From Daphnia carinata (Eukaryota > Arthropoda > Branchiopoda > Diplostraca > Daphniidae): 64,000 bases of DNA. The position numbers were made by a program, and so were the translations under genes. The stretch is taken from contig NW_026712513.1 in the NCBI RefSeq assembly GCF_022539665.2, forward strand, positions 1-64,000. The letters are read 5' to 3'. This document shows, piece after piece, positions 1 through 9,219 of the stretch; the first letter of the stretch is position 1; each line of letters starts with the position of its first letter. The notes below the pieces were generated by a model. It saw only the letters and a list, made by a program, of their open reading frames with translations. It was not told the DNA's origin and searched no databases.

Positions 1-3000
1 AAAGTTACATTGCCCGTACGTTACGGAGAGTCCGTTTTACGGCAAGAGTTCATTGTTACAAATGGTGTTTCTGAAGACTGTATCCTTGGATGGGATGCAA
101 TCCAGAAACACGGGTTTCGGCTTGACGGAGAAGCCAAACGTATTTACTTAGCCAGGGATGAGCAGGGATCAGCCATCTCTAGGGCACCAGACATGGCAAT
201 TACGACGGTCAAAAAGACGACGCTAGTTCGTCAGACGGCGCTCGTAATCGCAGCGCAAATGACAGGTTCATTTCCGTATGTCCCCCCTAATAGCACATTT
301 ATTTTTACCCCAGCAGAGGATTTGCCGGCCGGTATTTTTATTGAAGAATTTGTTGGAACTGTATCGGAAGATGGGAAATATCAAATTATGGTCGAAAACC
401 ATTCGTTAAGTCAAGTCATACTTCCTAGGAATACAACCTTAGGCCAAATCGAAGTAATTCATAACGTAATTGGTAAGATTGCCTTATGTCAACCAGAGGA
501 AAAGCCTACACAAAAACGGGAGCTAGTTTTAATTTCGGAAGTCGACGCTGAATTTCAAGCTCCGCTCTCAAGTTTATTAAATGACTTTCATGACTTGTTC
601 GCAACAAAAGACTCGGAATTAGGGAGCACTAATCTCATTAAGCATACGATCGATACCCAAGGAAGAGGCCCTATCCGGCAACGACCCTATCGAGTTACGA
701 ACCACCAAAGAAAGATACTGGAGGATAAAGTGCAGGAAATGATGGACGCAAATGTAATACAATATTCTCATTCTCCATGGGCGTCACCTGTGGTTTTGGT
801 TGAGAAGAAAGGCGGAGACGTGAGGTTTTGCGTTGATTATCGGAAATTAAATAGCATTACAAAAAAAGATTCATTCCCTATGCCAAGGATTGATGAAACG
901 TTAGATAAATTATATGGGAAGAAATTTTTTACGACCCTCGATTTGGCCTCCGGCTACTGGCAAATTCAAGTGAATGAACCAGACATTGAAAAAACCGCTT
1001 TTGTAGTAGAAAACAATCTTTACGAGTTTAAAAGGATGGCGTTTGGCTTGTGCAATGCACCCGCCACATTTCAAAGATTAATGAATTATGTACTGAAAGA
1101 CGTTTTGGGACATAAAGCGTTAGTTTATTTGGATGACGTCATTATATTTTCGGATACTTTTGATAAGCATTTGAAAGATATTCGGGAAATTTTTACCTTA
1201 TTGAAAACTGCCAATTTAAAATTAAAACTTAAGAAATGTCAATTCGTTAAACGTTCTGTAAATTATTTGGGCCACGTCATTTCGACTGAGGGAATTAAAC
1301 CTGATCCTGGAAAAATCGACAAAATATTAAATTACAAAACGCCTACTTCTGCCGATGAGGTGAGGTCATTTCTCGGCTTAGCAGGTTATTATAGGAGATT
1401 TATTCCCAACTTTGGTTCAATCGCAAAACCTCTGACTAGGTTAACTCACAAAGATCTTAGTAAAAGACCTTTTACCTGGGGAGACGAAGAACAAGTCGCG
1501 TTTGTAAAGTTGCGGACATCCCTGGTTACACCGCCGGTTCTCGCATATCCAAATTTTAATGAAAAATTTATTCTTTTCACTGACGCATGCGACTATGGTA
1601 TTGGGGCCGTCTTATCTCAAATGCAAAACGGCCAAGAGCACCCGATAGCGTACTCCAGTAGGCAGTTAACTAAGGCGGAAATGAAGTATAGTACAACCGA
1701 AAAAGAAGCTCTGGCAGTCGTGGATGCCATTAAACATTTCCGTCACTATCTCTTGGATAAACCCTTTGAGATAATTAGTGACCATCGTCCTTTGCAGTGG
1801 CTTAAAAATCAGAAGGATAATAATGGAAGGTTAGGGAGGTGGGCCATTTTATTGGCTGCAACAAATTATGAATTAAAATATAGGCCAGGCCGTGTTCACC
1901 AGAACGCGGACTGTTTGTCTAGATTAAAAATAGCTAGCATTCAAACTGGGAAGGATATTAAATTGATCTGCGAAAAACAACAGGAGGACGACCTCTGTAT
2001 AGCCATCAAGAATTATCTGGAAGAAGGAGAGCTGGATGAAATTTTTACATTGTCCAAACCCGAGTGGGTAAAGGAAATTGAATATTTTGAGGTAATTGAA
2101 GGAATACTTTATAGACGGGAACTGCCATCTCAGAGTAATAAAAGGAACGACACCCATCATCAATTAGTTTTGCCATTATCCTTACGCCACCTAGTGCTTA
2201 AAGAATTACACGACGCACCGATGGGTGGACATTTGGCATTTTATAAGACTTATATGAAAGTCAAAAATAATTATTATTGGCCCAACATGAGAGGCGATGT
2301 TAAAGAATATTGCCGGGCTTGTGAAGTTTGCATAGCCAACACTGCTTCACCCTATCGAGCACTTTTGCATCCGCACGAAGTTGCGAAGGCTCCTTTTGAT
2401 GTAATTGGAATGGACTTTCTGGGTCCTATTACACCAGTTTCGCCCAATGGTAATAGTTACATTTTGGTTATTACAGATTATTTTAGCCGTTGGGTTGAGG
2501 CTGTTGCTTTAAAAGATCAAACTGCTCAGACAACAGCAGAATGTGTATATAAAACTGTTATTGTTAGACATGGTATGCCTAAGGCAATTATTTCTGATCG
2601 TGGGACAAATTTCACGTCCAAGTTATTTCGCTATTTTTGTAAAAAATTGAAGATCGATCAGAGGTTAACCACCGCTTATAACCCTGCTAGTAATGGGGAG
2701 ACGGAAAGGTTCAATCGAACTTTAACGTCTATGTTAAGAAAAGAATTAAAAGACGGCGAGCATGCCAATTGGGAAGAAATATTAGATGATGTTTTATTTG
2801 CGTATCGTAGCTCGGTCCACTCTTCGACATTGGACACTCCATATTATTTACTTCACGGTAGGGACCCAAACATTCCTATTAACGAATTTCTTAATGCATC
2901 TCCCAAAACATTCAAATCTTCTTCTGACTATGTTGGGAATCTGACAGAACGTTTGCGTTATAGTTTTCAAAGAGTTAGAGAGGAAAGCGAAAAAGCTAGA

Positions 3001-3693
3001 AAGCGCCAAAGGGAACAATATAACAAGCGCGCGAAAGAAAAACGATATGTGATAGGCGATCGGGTGTTATTGGATATTCGAGTAGTCAAGGAAGGAGATA
3101 GCAAGAAATTTACTTCGAAATATAAAGGGCCTTATAGAATAGTAAACGTTTATTCAAATAATACTGTAGACATTGCTGATAATTCATATATATGTCAGCG
3201 TACGCATGTAAATAGATTAAAACCCTTGTATGAAACAATGCTGTGGAAACATGAGCATTGTCCGCCACTTGAGACCCCTTTGGAATTCGAGAGCCGATTC
3301 CGGAAGTCTATTGCGACTCAAACTAATGTGCGTGAACACGAGCACGATGTCGAAACCGCAAGGCAACAAAACACCGAGTCCGAAGCCGTATCAGAAGTGG
3401 TATCAGACACTTATTCGGCAAATCATCAACTTGTGCGAGAAGACAATGTGATCGGCCCGTCTCATCTGTCGTTCGAAGGACGATTAACCTCGAGTGACAA
3501 TTGCGATGTGACGAATGATGCTCAGCATCCAATGCCACTTTCCGAAAATACTCCTATATACGCTGATAGTGATTCCGACCTTCAACAAGTAGAGCCCAAA
3601 GATGATGTGACAGCAGCGTTATTGCATCAAGAAGTCACCCGACGCCCTCAGCGAAATCGGAGAAAACCGATTCGTTACAGGGACGAAATGTAG
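1..3693 (+). CDS. pol: Pol polyprotein (RT, RNase H, integrase), 5'-partial
   Basis: The frame is open from base 1 and ends in TAG at 3691-3693. It encodes the enzymes that copy and integrate the element. Visible RT motifs are LDLASGYWQI (about 941-970), FGLCNAPATFQR and YLDD (about 1126-1137). RNase H has FTDACDYGIGAVLSQ and a TEKEALAVV helix. Integrase has an H-H-C-C zinc finger (about 2209-2340), a core with GMDFLGP, SDRGTNF and NGETERFNR giving D,D,E, and a C-terminal KGPYRIV module of the GPY/F type. The active-site aspartate of the protease lies upstream of the window; the right copy shows it as FDTGAS. The frame is unbroken here, unlike the right copy. The last 150 residues after the GPY module are acidic and not recognised. 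Confidence 0.95.
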   Translation, partial: KVTLPVRYGESVLRQEFIVTNGVSEDCILGWDAIQKHGFRLDGEAKRIYLARDEQGSAISRAPDMAITTVKKTTLVRQTALVIAAQMTGSFPYVPPNSTFIFTPAEDLPAGIFIEEFVGTVSEDGKYQIMVENHSLSQVILPRNTTLGQIEVIHNVIGKIALCQPEEKPTQKRELVLISEVDAEFQAPLSSLLNDFHDLFATKDSELGSTNLIKHTIDTQGRGPIRQRPYRVTNHQRKILEDKVQEMMDANVIQYSHSPWASPVVLVEKKGGDVRFCVDYRKLNSITKKDSFPMPRIDETLDKLYGKKFFTTLDLASGYWQIQVNEPDIEKTAFVVENNLYEFKRMAFGLCNAPATFQRLMNYVLKDVLGHKALVYLDDVIIFSDTFDKHLKDIREIFTLLKTANLKLKLKKCQFVKRSVNYLGHVISTEGIKPDPGKIDKILNYKTPTSADEVRSFLGLAGYYRRFIPNFGSIAKPLTRLTHKDLSKRPFTWGDEEQVAFVKLRTSLVTPPVLAYPNFNEKFILFTDACDYGIGAVLSQMQNGQEHPIAYSSRQLTKAEMKYSTTEKEALAVVDAIKHFRHYLLDKPFEIISDHRPLQWLKNQKDNNGRLGRWAILLAATNYELKYRPGRVHQNADCLSRLKIASIQTGKDIKLICEKQQEDDLCIAIKNYLEEGELDEIFTLSKPEWVKEIEYFEVIEGILYRRELPSQSNKRNDTHHQLVLPLSLRHLVLKELHDAPMGGHLAFYKTYMKVKNNYYWPNMRGDVKEYCRACEVCIANTASPYRALLHPHEVAKAPFDVIGMDFLGPITPVSPNGNSYILVITDYFSRWVEAVALKDQTAQTTAECVYKTVIVRHGMPKAIISDRGTNFTSKLFRYFCKKLKIDQRLTTAYNPASNGETERFNRTLTSMLRKELKDGEHANWEEILDDVLFAYRSSVHSSTLDTPYYLLHGRDPNIPINEFLNASPKTFKSSSDYVGNLTERLRYSFQRVREESEKARKRQREQYNKRAKEKRYVIGDRVLLDIRVVKEGDSKKFTSKYKGPYRIVNVYSNNTVDIADNSYICQRTHVNRLKPLYETMLWKHEHCPPLETPLEFESRFRKSIATQTNVREHEHDVETARQQNTESEAVSEVVSDTYSANHQLVREDNVIGPSHLSFEGRLTSSDNCDVTNDAQHPMPLSENTPIYADSDSDLQQVEPKDDVTAALLHQEVTRRPQRNRRKPIRYRDEM

Positions 3694-3742
3694 CGTCATC
3701 ATACATCCTAGTTCGATTGCCGAACCAATACCGAGTGATTAC

Positions 3743-3750
3743 TATATAAA
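3743..3750 (+). promoter_or_regulatory. Candidate internal TATA box upstream of the small PPxY ORF
   Basis: TATATAAA lies 50 bases after the pol stop and about 115 bases before the ATG at 3865. The same motif lies in the right copy at 55110-55117, and a TATTTAA is in the matching gap of family B (complement of about 22192-22199). This suggests separate transcription of the small ORF. That is inference, since spliced mRNA is the usual route in this group. Confidence 0.4.
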
Positions 3751-3864
3751 CCGTACGTTAAGTGAAGGAAGACACAACTTCTTGTACTCTCTGAGAACAA
3801 CGACGACAACTGTTCTGTCTGTTTTGCCATTTCTTCACGTACAAAGAAGCGTTAAGAAGCCAAC

Positions 3865-4389
3865 ATGGACAACAAGTCTGAACCCATCTCTGAGCCCGTG
3901 ACCAACGACTGGATACCTATGGTGTCCATCCCACTCCCCGTCGCGGAGGCCCTCTTGGTAGACCTCACGACGTCGTCAGGAGACGCGTCGACGGCCGAAC
4001 GTGACGCGCCGGATTCACCAGATCCCTCACCAATCGACGACGAGGAGACCGCGGCCCGAAACCTGCCGGGGACGTCCGAGATGGAGGATGCCATCGATTT
4101 TAGCCGCGGCAGACCCCGCACCTCGGACTGGCACCTCGATGCAGCCTGGGAGCAGAAGCAGCTGGAAATCAAGACAAATCAGTTGATCGCCCGTCTTCTC
4201 ATCACCCTGTATGACAAGAAATGGAGTGACGCCGTCTTCACCCTAAAGGCGATCCTCGACCTGGACCCCGAAAGGCGCCATCCACCGCTCTATGGTTGGA
4301 CATCGTGCCACTGGGACTTGCCCGAGAAGAGACCCAGCACGGACGATCAACAGAAGGACCCCAACGCAAAGAAGCCGAGATACTTCTAA
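3865..4389 (+). CDS. Small PPxY accessory protein between pol and env (family A, left)
   Basis: The ORF has 174 codons and starts with CCAACATGG, a good initiation context. I do not recognise it as a named family. The N-terminal two thirds is acidic and low complexity. The C-terminal third is compact: a helix-like stretch (about 115-130), then ILDLDPERRHPPLY (about 130-143), then a basic tail ending KKPRYF. PPLY at residues 140-143 fits the PPxY late-domain motif that binds Nedd4-type WW domains in retroviral budding. Homologues are at 55232-55756 and, in family B, at 21664-22098 and 19870-20232 on the minus strand. GC content is clearly higher than in pol and env. A budding-adaptor role is inference from the motif and from the presence of env. 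Confidence 0.75.
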   Translation: MDNKSEPISEPVTNDWIPMVSIPLPVAEALLVDLTTSSGDASTAERDAPDSPDPSPIDDEETAARNLPGTSEMEDAIDFSRGRPRTSDWHLDAAWEQKQLEIKTNQLIARLLITLYDKKWSDAVFTLKAILDLDPERRHPPLYGWTSCHWDLPEKRPSTDDQQKDPNAKKPRYF

Positions 4390-5076
4390 GTCGTACGAGG
4401 ACAACCGAAGAAATCGAGGAAGGAGGAAGCTTTCTCATTCGACCCTCTTTCAGTCCTCGTTATGTGTTATTCCTGATATTTCTCCTTCAATTTTAATGTT
4501 TACATTTACCATACTTTAATATTTACCTTTATTTTGATTTCACATACCAATATTCGCTTTAACTCTCCTTGCTGCTATCCATCGAAATAAACTCATTGGT
4601 TGCTTAATCGTTTGTAAAAAAAAAAAAAAAAAAAAAAAAAGAGAAGAAAAGAAAAAAAATAGAAACAAAACATGATAATAAAACACTTAGTGGCTAACAA
4701 ACAACAATTTCTATGAAGGTATTATCCGTTACAACATGTATCTTGTTTTTCACGTCGTACACTTTAACTTTCTCAATTTACGCCCCGTAGTCATTCCCTT
4801 GTTTGACAGCCCATAGTATAAGTCCACATAGATTCTGATAAGTAGAGCCTTTTGAGTAGAGAAAAAAAAATAATAATAATAAATAACAAAAAATCTTTTG
4901 CTTCAGAAAATTTTTTTTAGCTTGATCATACCTTCATCAAGACCCGTAAATGAGTGTCACAACATATCAATTTAGTAGTCACAAATTAAGTAGCTCCCCT
5001 TTGTAGATTCCTATTGCCAAACTAACACGGTAGATGTGGAGACATTACCATACTAACCAACAAAAACAACACCAAG

Positions 5077-5109
<33 letters not shown>

Positions 5110-5828
5110 ATAAGAAAGTAAAGAAATACCTTTATATATTGTCAAAAACACATATATAACGCACAAATGATTTTCTGAACCGCAATGTCAAATTTCGTTT
5201 CCTATTTCCCTTCCTATCTCCTACACGTCACTTTCGTTATTTTTCAACGAATAGGTCCAAATCGTAGCCATAACTTTTATACTCTCATTCCAATATGCCA
5301 CGCAATACTGTTCACTTTCCCTTTCGTTCGTACACTACAGCTTGGCCATAGCCAACATCAAGAATACAGTATTAGCGCCGCCTCCCTTTTCCTGGAACTA
5401 ATACTACTCTTGGACCTTGGACCTTCGCGGCAAAATCCTTTCCCGTCGCAAACTTCTAAACGTTTCTTTTCTCGTCTTCCCTGATCAACTGTCCTGTATT
5501 TTCTTACTTTCCCTTTCCGATAATTATGGTCATCTTTTTCTCTTTCCAACGATACTAAATAATATAAAAAACAAGTTGTCCTTCCCCCTTAAAACAAAAC
5601 TTTATTCTAGTGCCCTTTTTCCTTTCTCTTTTCCGTAGCCTACTAATAAAGCCGACGGGAAAAGCCGTTGACCTTGCGACAGCCGTAGGCTATTTTTCAC
5701 TTCCTCACTTCTTCTTGTATGTTTTTGTTTTGTTTTGTGTTACTTAGTTAAGAAGCCCACACGATGACATTTTTCTTTTGTTAAGTCACATATTTTCTTT
5801 TGTCTGTATGTACCGGCCGGATATAGAA
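4390..5828 (+). other. Non-coding interval between PPxY ORF and env, with poly-A tracts
   Basis: No supported gene is seen. An AATAAA at 4586-4591 is followed about 25 bases later by an uninterrupted A tract (4616-4640), which looks like the 3' end of a polyadenylated transcript copied into DNA. Further A-rich tracts are at about 4859-4893 and 5079-5106. The stretch 5185-5640 is pyrimidine-rich. Short ORFs here (such as 5185-5484) are kept in the right copy, but that copy is nearly identical throughout, so this is not evidence of coding. A long interval before env also occurs in family B. Confidence 0.7.
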
Positions 5829-7517
5829 ATGTCCCCCTCTGCATTCCTGCTGCTATTATGCGTGTACGGATTACATTCCCAGGCCTTCGAGACTACCGTA
5901 TGCAATTGCGCGGAACCAGTAAAGGTGGGAATTCTTCAATTCTCCGATGAGAATTGTCAACCGACATCCACCGATATTAAAGCCACCAAGGTGAAATACG
6001 CCGTGTATAGTGAAGAACGCGCCGCGACTAAATTCCCGGGTTACATCTGTGCCCGTTGGGAAAATATCCGACACATCACAATGACCTTCTTCGGGCAACT
6101 ACTGGTTGTGCCGGATAAAATCCCAATTGATACTACCCCCGCCGACTGCAACGAAATGATTGACAACAAGAGGTGCAATGATAACCGGATGACTTTTGTC
6201 GACGGAAAATTTGTGTTCGACAATGAACCAGATATCTCTGGATACTGGTTACAAACAATTGATTCATCAATCATAAACTGCGTCCTCGAGAAAGTCGAAC
6301 TTTTCCAGCAAAAGGAGGATGCAGACTTCTCAACACCCATCGGAATTGCTTCTGCTACGTCCGGCAATTTGTCACACAATCACTTAACACTGATTTGGGA
6401 CAAAACCTACACACAGAAGACCAAAGTAACTACCAGACTCGTCGAAGACGGCATCGGTATGCTGACCCGATTGCCAGGAGAAAAACCACTCCTTAGACTC
6501 CAAGATGACAAAAACCAATTGGACTTCCACCTGACACCAGTACTGCGCTGCGTTTCAGTACAACAAAATTGCTCCAATAGAACTTCTTCATATGAAATCG
6601 TCGGCCAATCAAAACTCTTCGTCACGACGGCAGCCATAATGGAAAAAGCAACCCCAGTGGAGACCCGAGCGCCACTCGGCGCCGAAAACTTAAATATTCC
6701 GGCCAATATCCAATACATCCGTGATCAACTCACCGACCACGAGAATGAATTGGCACGACAGGTTCAACTACTTCAATGTGAAGCTCGTAAAGCCAAACAT
6801 GAAAGGGCCGTCACAACTGCCCAATATAATGGATGGCTAGCGGCCTCACAATTAAACTTACCCCGGTGCACGAAATTACAAGCATTCGGGAAGACGGTCG
6901 TATTAATTCAATGTCAGGCCTTAAATGTCACATTTGAGACTGTATTGACTTCGTGCGGACCGCAACCAAAATTCCAAAATTATACGATTAACCTCGATGG
7001 CTGGGAACTCGTAAAATATTCTCCTTGTTATTGGACAAATGGATTTGTCAATTTCAATAACAAACCCTATGCCTTCCGTAATAATACGTGGGAACAACTC
7101 GAAGCCACAATTGTATTGCCTGAGCAAACGCTGGCACACTCTTTCCGCTACGAGAACGTCGAATTTTTCGACTACGAACACCAAAGTAACCCGGCATACA
7201 CCGACAATATGCTTAACCACATGAACATCATGGCCGACATAGCAGCCGTGATCAACGAACATCCATCATCCGAATTTACGTCGCACGGTAAACCCAGCGC
7301 CACAAATATTTTCATAACGGCCTCCAGTGTCGGAGCTTACACATCTTGGTGGGAAACAATAAAAAATTACTTCTTCATCGGCATCATGTGCATCCTCGTA
7401 TTACTCTTCCTACGCATCTGCTACTGTTGCGGTCTCTTCAAGATCTTCTGGGTTATATGCCGTCGCCCTCATAAACGTTCAACATCCTCCGGATCCATCC
7501 CCATGCATCAAGTTTGA
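5829..7517 (+). CDS. env: Envelope glycoprotein (family A, left)
   Basis: The predicted protein has 562 residues. The ATG at 5829 is chosen over the in-frame codon at 5778 because family B env starts at the same residue (MSLIPF versus MSPSAF) and because an AG splice acceptor (ATATAG) sits immediately before it. Residues 1-20 are a hydrophobic signal peptide followed by TTVCNC. The ectodomain has many cysteines and N-glycosylation sequons (NLS, NCS, NRT, NVT, NYT, NNT). A transmembrane helix is at about 514-535 followed by a short basic tail. It would mediate entry at the cell surface. I see no furin-type RxKR site and do not recognise a standard gypsy env. The cysteine pattern may recall glycoproteins of negative-strand arthropod viruses such as chuviruses, which is a guess. 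Confidence 0.85.
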   Translation: MSPSAFLLLLCVYGLHSQAFETTVCNCAEPVKVGILQFSDENCQPTSTDIKATKVKYAVYSEERAATKFPGYICARWENIRHITMTFFGQLLVVPDKIPIDTTPADCNEMIDNKRCNDNRMTFVDGKFVFDNEPDISGYWLQTIDSSIINCVLEKVELFQQKEDADFSTPIGIASATSGNLSHNHLTLIWDKTYTQKTKVTTRLVEDGIGMLTRLPGEKPLLRLQDDKNQLDFHLTPVLRCVSVQQNCSNRTSSYEIVGQSKLFVTTAAIMEKATPVETRAPLGAENLNIPANIQYIRDQLTDHENELARQVQLLQCEARKAKHERAVTTAQYNGWLAASQLNLPRCTKLQAFGKTVVLIQCQALNVTFETVLTSCGPQPKFQNYTINLDGWELVKYSPCYWTNGFVNFNNKPYAFRNNTWEQLEATIVLPEQTLAHSFRYENVEFFDYEHQSNPAYTDNMLNHMNIMADIAAVINEHPSSEFTSHGKPSATNIFITASSVGAYTSWWETIKNYFFIGIMCILVLLFLRICYCCGLFKIFWVICRRPHKRSTSSGSIPMHQV

Positions 7518-7531
7518 TTACGGGACGTAAT
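7517..7531 (+). promoter_or_regulatory. Palindrome at the end of env
   Basis: ATTACG-GGA-CGTAAT overlaps the env stop codon and lies 20 bases before the LTR. The same six-base arms are found in the right copy (about 58898-58912) and in family B (13196-13210). The bases between it and the LTR are also conserved and end in a short purine run (GAGAGTGA) that may serve as the polypurine tract. Confidence 0.5.
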
Positions 7532-7550
7532 CTCACGCCGCCGAGAGTGA

Positions 7551-8388
7551 TGTAACGAAGTCAATAAATACTTTATACGTTTATATTCTTGTCTATGTAT
7601 GCTTATTATTATATCCATTTAATTCATATTAATTGCACAATATAGTTGCGCAATTCCATAACTGCGTAATTCTTATAACTGCGCCATTTCCATATTGCAC
7701 CATCAATATGCGCAGCAACTTGACCTATATAAACACCTGCTTTATGCTATATCATATTTCATCGGCACAAAGCCGCTTATAACAACACGTTTGATTGGCG
7801 GAAACAAGTATGACTCATTGTTGCACCATCATCTCGCCATATCCAATTCCATGTATTGATGACTAATAATTGCGCAGCAATTTATCATTGCCCAATATGC
7901 GAAGTTTCTTGATGAACTCAAGACCTGAAGAAAGAGAGTTACCGACGAGTATCTGACTCTTACGGTCAAGTTCATATTCAGCTCGTGCCTCCTTTTGTTT
8001 CAATATTGTGTTTGAGAATTGATCTTAGTCTCGTGCCCAAGTGAGAGTCAATTCTTACAACTTGTGTTACCAACGTGCCGACGAGTTGTGTTACAACTCG
8101 TCTTCAGCTTACATCTGCTCTCTTATTCTGCCCGTGCTATTGCGGTAAGCTCACACTACAGTTATCCCGTTACACTTTCAGTTTCCCTTTTATTTCGTAT
8201 GTTTCTCTTGTTCTTTTATTCGAAACCTCTTGTACTTTTATGCTTAAACTAAGACAAATATAGTCGTCATTGTGGGTACAACGCCTCTGAGTTCTATCAT
8301 TCTTTTATTCATTTATTATTTTATTATTTTTATTCTTTATTGTCTTAAATTCGTAAAGTCCATCTTCCCACAAGGAAGATGCTTTACA
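7551..8388 (+). repeat. 3' LTR of family A, left copy
   Basis: The LTR is 838 bp, begins TGTAACGAAG and ends GATGCTTTACA. A TATATAAA promoter box is at 7726-7733. By eye it is identical to the 5' LTR of the right copy (47426-48263). It differs from the right copy's 3' LTR at two positions (59417 and 59686). It is followed by ACAC (8389-8392), the presumed target duplication. ORFs of 77 and 62 codons inside it are chance frames. Confidence 0.95.
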
Positions 8389-8461
8389 ACACCATCACTC
8401 CAGTTAAACACGGCTTCAAAAACCATTATCAATCAATGTTCTTTACGTTTCACGTTTTCAA

Positions 8462-8534
8462 TGAGCCTGCCAGGAGTCGAACCTGGAATCTCCTGATCCG
8501 TAGTCAGGCGCGTTATCCATTGCGCCACAAATCC
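8462..8534 (-). tRNA. tRNA-Arg(ACG)-like, array unit 1
   Basis: The sequence is 73 nt, with D arm, anticodon arm (loop CTACGGA, anticodon ACG) and T arm all formed. The acceptor pair GGATTTG/CAGGCTC has a mismatch at pair 3-70 and several G-U pairs. No TTTT terminator follows. It is probably a degraded copy. Confidence 0.6.
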
Positions 8535-8659
8535 ACTGGCGAATGATGAGTGACTAGTTAAGAAACTTAACCAAGGGCCACAACAGGTGTTTAACAAATG
8601 GATAAGAAATTTATTTCCCCAATTCGTTTAAGCAAATTACTTGTGTTCTGAATGTTACT

Positions 8660-8947
8660 TTACCCAAAGTGAGACTGGCAGACCGAAGGGAGATTCTTTT
8701 TACTTAACATACACTTATGAACACCGTCACCGTGATGGTAGGATTCAGCGACCTGGCAAGGCTTGCAGGGTTCTTTAGTGGAAATGTTTTGTACGATACT
8801 CCATTCAGTGAACCAAATTCCTTCCTCGAAATAGAAGGGATGCCTCCAGTCATTGCGGTAAGTGAAGTATTGTAGAAAAGACCACGCTTCGTCATCCGTT
8901 AAGACATCCCAAAGGTTTCTTTCTGTACAAACTCCACACATTCCCAT
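8660..8947 (-). CDS. Unidentified 95-codon ORF repeated in each array unit
   Basis: Not recognised. The frame opens after a TAG upstream and starts ATGGGAATG. The protein is rich in aromatic residues and has eight cysteines, including CGVC near the start and CKPC near residue 60. The same ORF is unchanged at 9345, 34677, 35362, 36047, 36730, 37415, 38100, 38785, 39474, 40159, 40844, 41529, 42213, 42898, 43583, 44268, 44953, 45638 and 46323 (low coordinates), and has one Pro-to-Leu change at 47008. A 72-codon ORF in another frame (for example 8899-9117) overlaps its start by about 50 bases and reads into it from upstream, so the two may be exons of one gene. It could also be non-coding satellite DNA. 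Confidence 0.35.
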   Translation of the reverse strand: MGMCGVCTERNLWDVLTDDEAWSFLQYFTYRNDWRHPFYFEEGIWFTEWSIVQNISTKEPCKPCQVAESYHHGDGVHKCMLSKKNLPSVCQSHFG

Positions 8948-9146
8948 TTTGCAGCAATCTCCACTAAGCTAGTCTCCCACTTTGCGAAACGTTGCTGTAT
9001 TGGCCTTAAATATGGATTGAGACAAAAGCTACCGACGTCAGGCCACTTGACTGCTGGCACGACCTCTAAGACCACACCATCACTCCAGTTAAACACGGCT
9101 TCAAAAACCATTATCAATCAATGTTCTTTACGTTTCACGTTTTCAA

Positions 9147-9219
9147 TGAACCTGCCAGGGATCGAACCTGGAATCTCCTGATCCGTAGTCAGGCGCGTTA
9201 TCCATTGCGCCACACATCC
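9147..9219 (-). tRNA. tRNA-Arg(ACG)-like, array unit 2
   Basis: The acceptor is GGATGTG/CAGGTTC with one G-G mismatch. The T loop is the GATCC variant. Otherwise as unit 1. Confidence 0.6.

Larger units (their letters stand above)
1..8388 (+). mobile_element. Env-bearing Ty3/gypsy element, family A, left copy (5' end outside window)
   Basis: This is the 3' portion of an LTR retrotransposon. It contains pol from within the protease region onward, a small ORF, about 1.4 kb of non-coding DNA, env and an 838-bp 3' LTR. Colinear and almost identical sequence is at 51367-59769. The domain order protease-RT-RNase H-integrase followed by env is that of Ty3/gypsy errantivirus-like elements. The 3' LTR is followed by ACAC, the four bases that also precede the 5' LTR of the right copy at 47426. 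The 5' LTR and gag lie before the window. Confidence 0.95.

Noticed and set aside
1924-2163. Antisense ORFs within pol and env, repeated in both A copies
   Set aside because: They are shadows of strongly constrained sense frames, with no start context or homology.
5185-5484. 99-codon ORF in the gap before env, kept in both A copies
   Set aside because: The two copies are nearly identical throughout, so conservation is uninformative. The sequence is pyrimidine-rich and has no counterpart in family B.
8019-8252. 77- and 62-codon ORFs inside each family A LTR
   Set aside because: They occur only because the LTR is repeated. No coding signature is seen, and they overlap each other and promoter-proximal sequence.
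8462-8534. All 21 array tRNAs as functional genes
   Set aside because: Only unit 10 has a paired canonical acceptor, discriminator G and a nearby TTTT. Most others have acceptor mismatches, so they are called tRNA-like with lower confidence.
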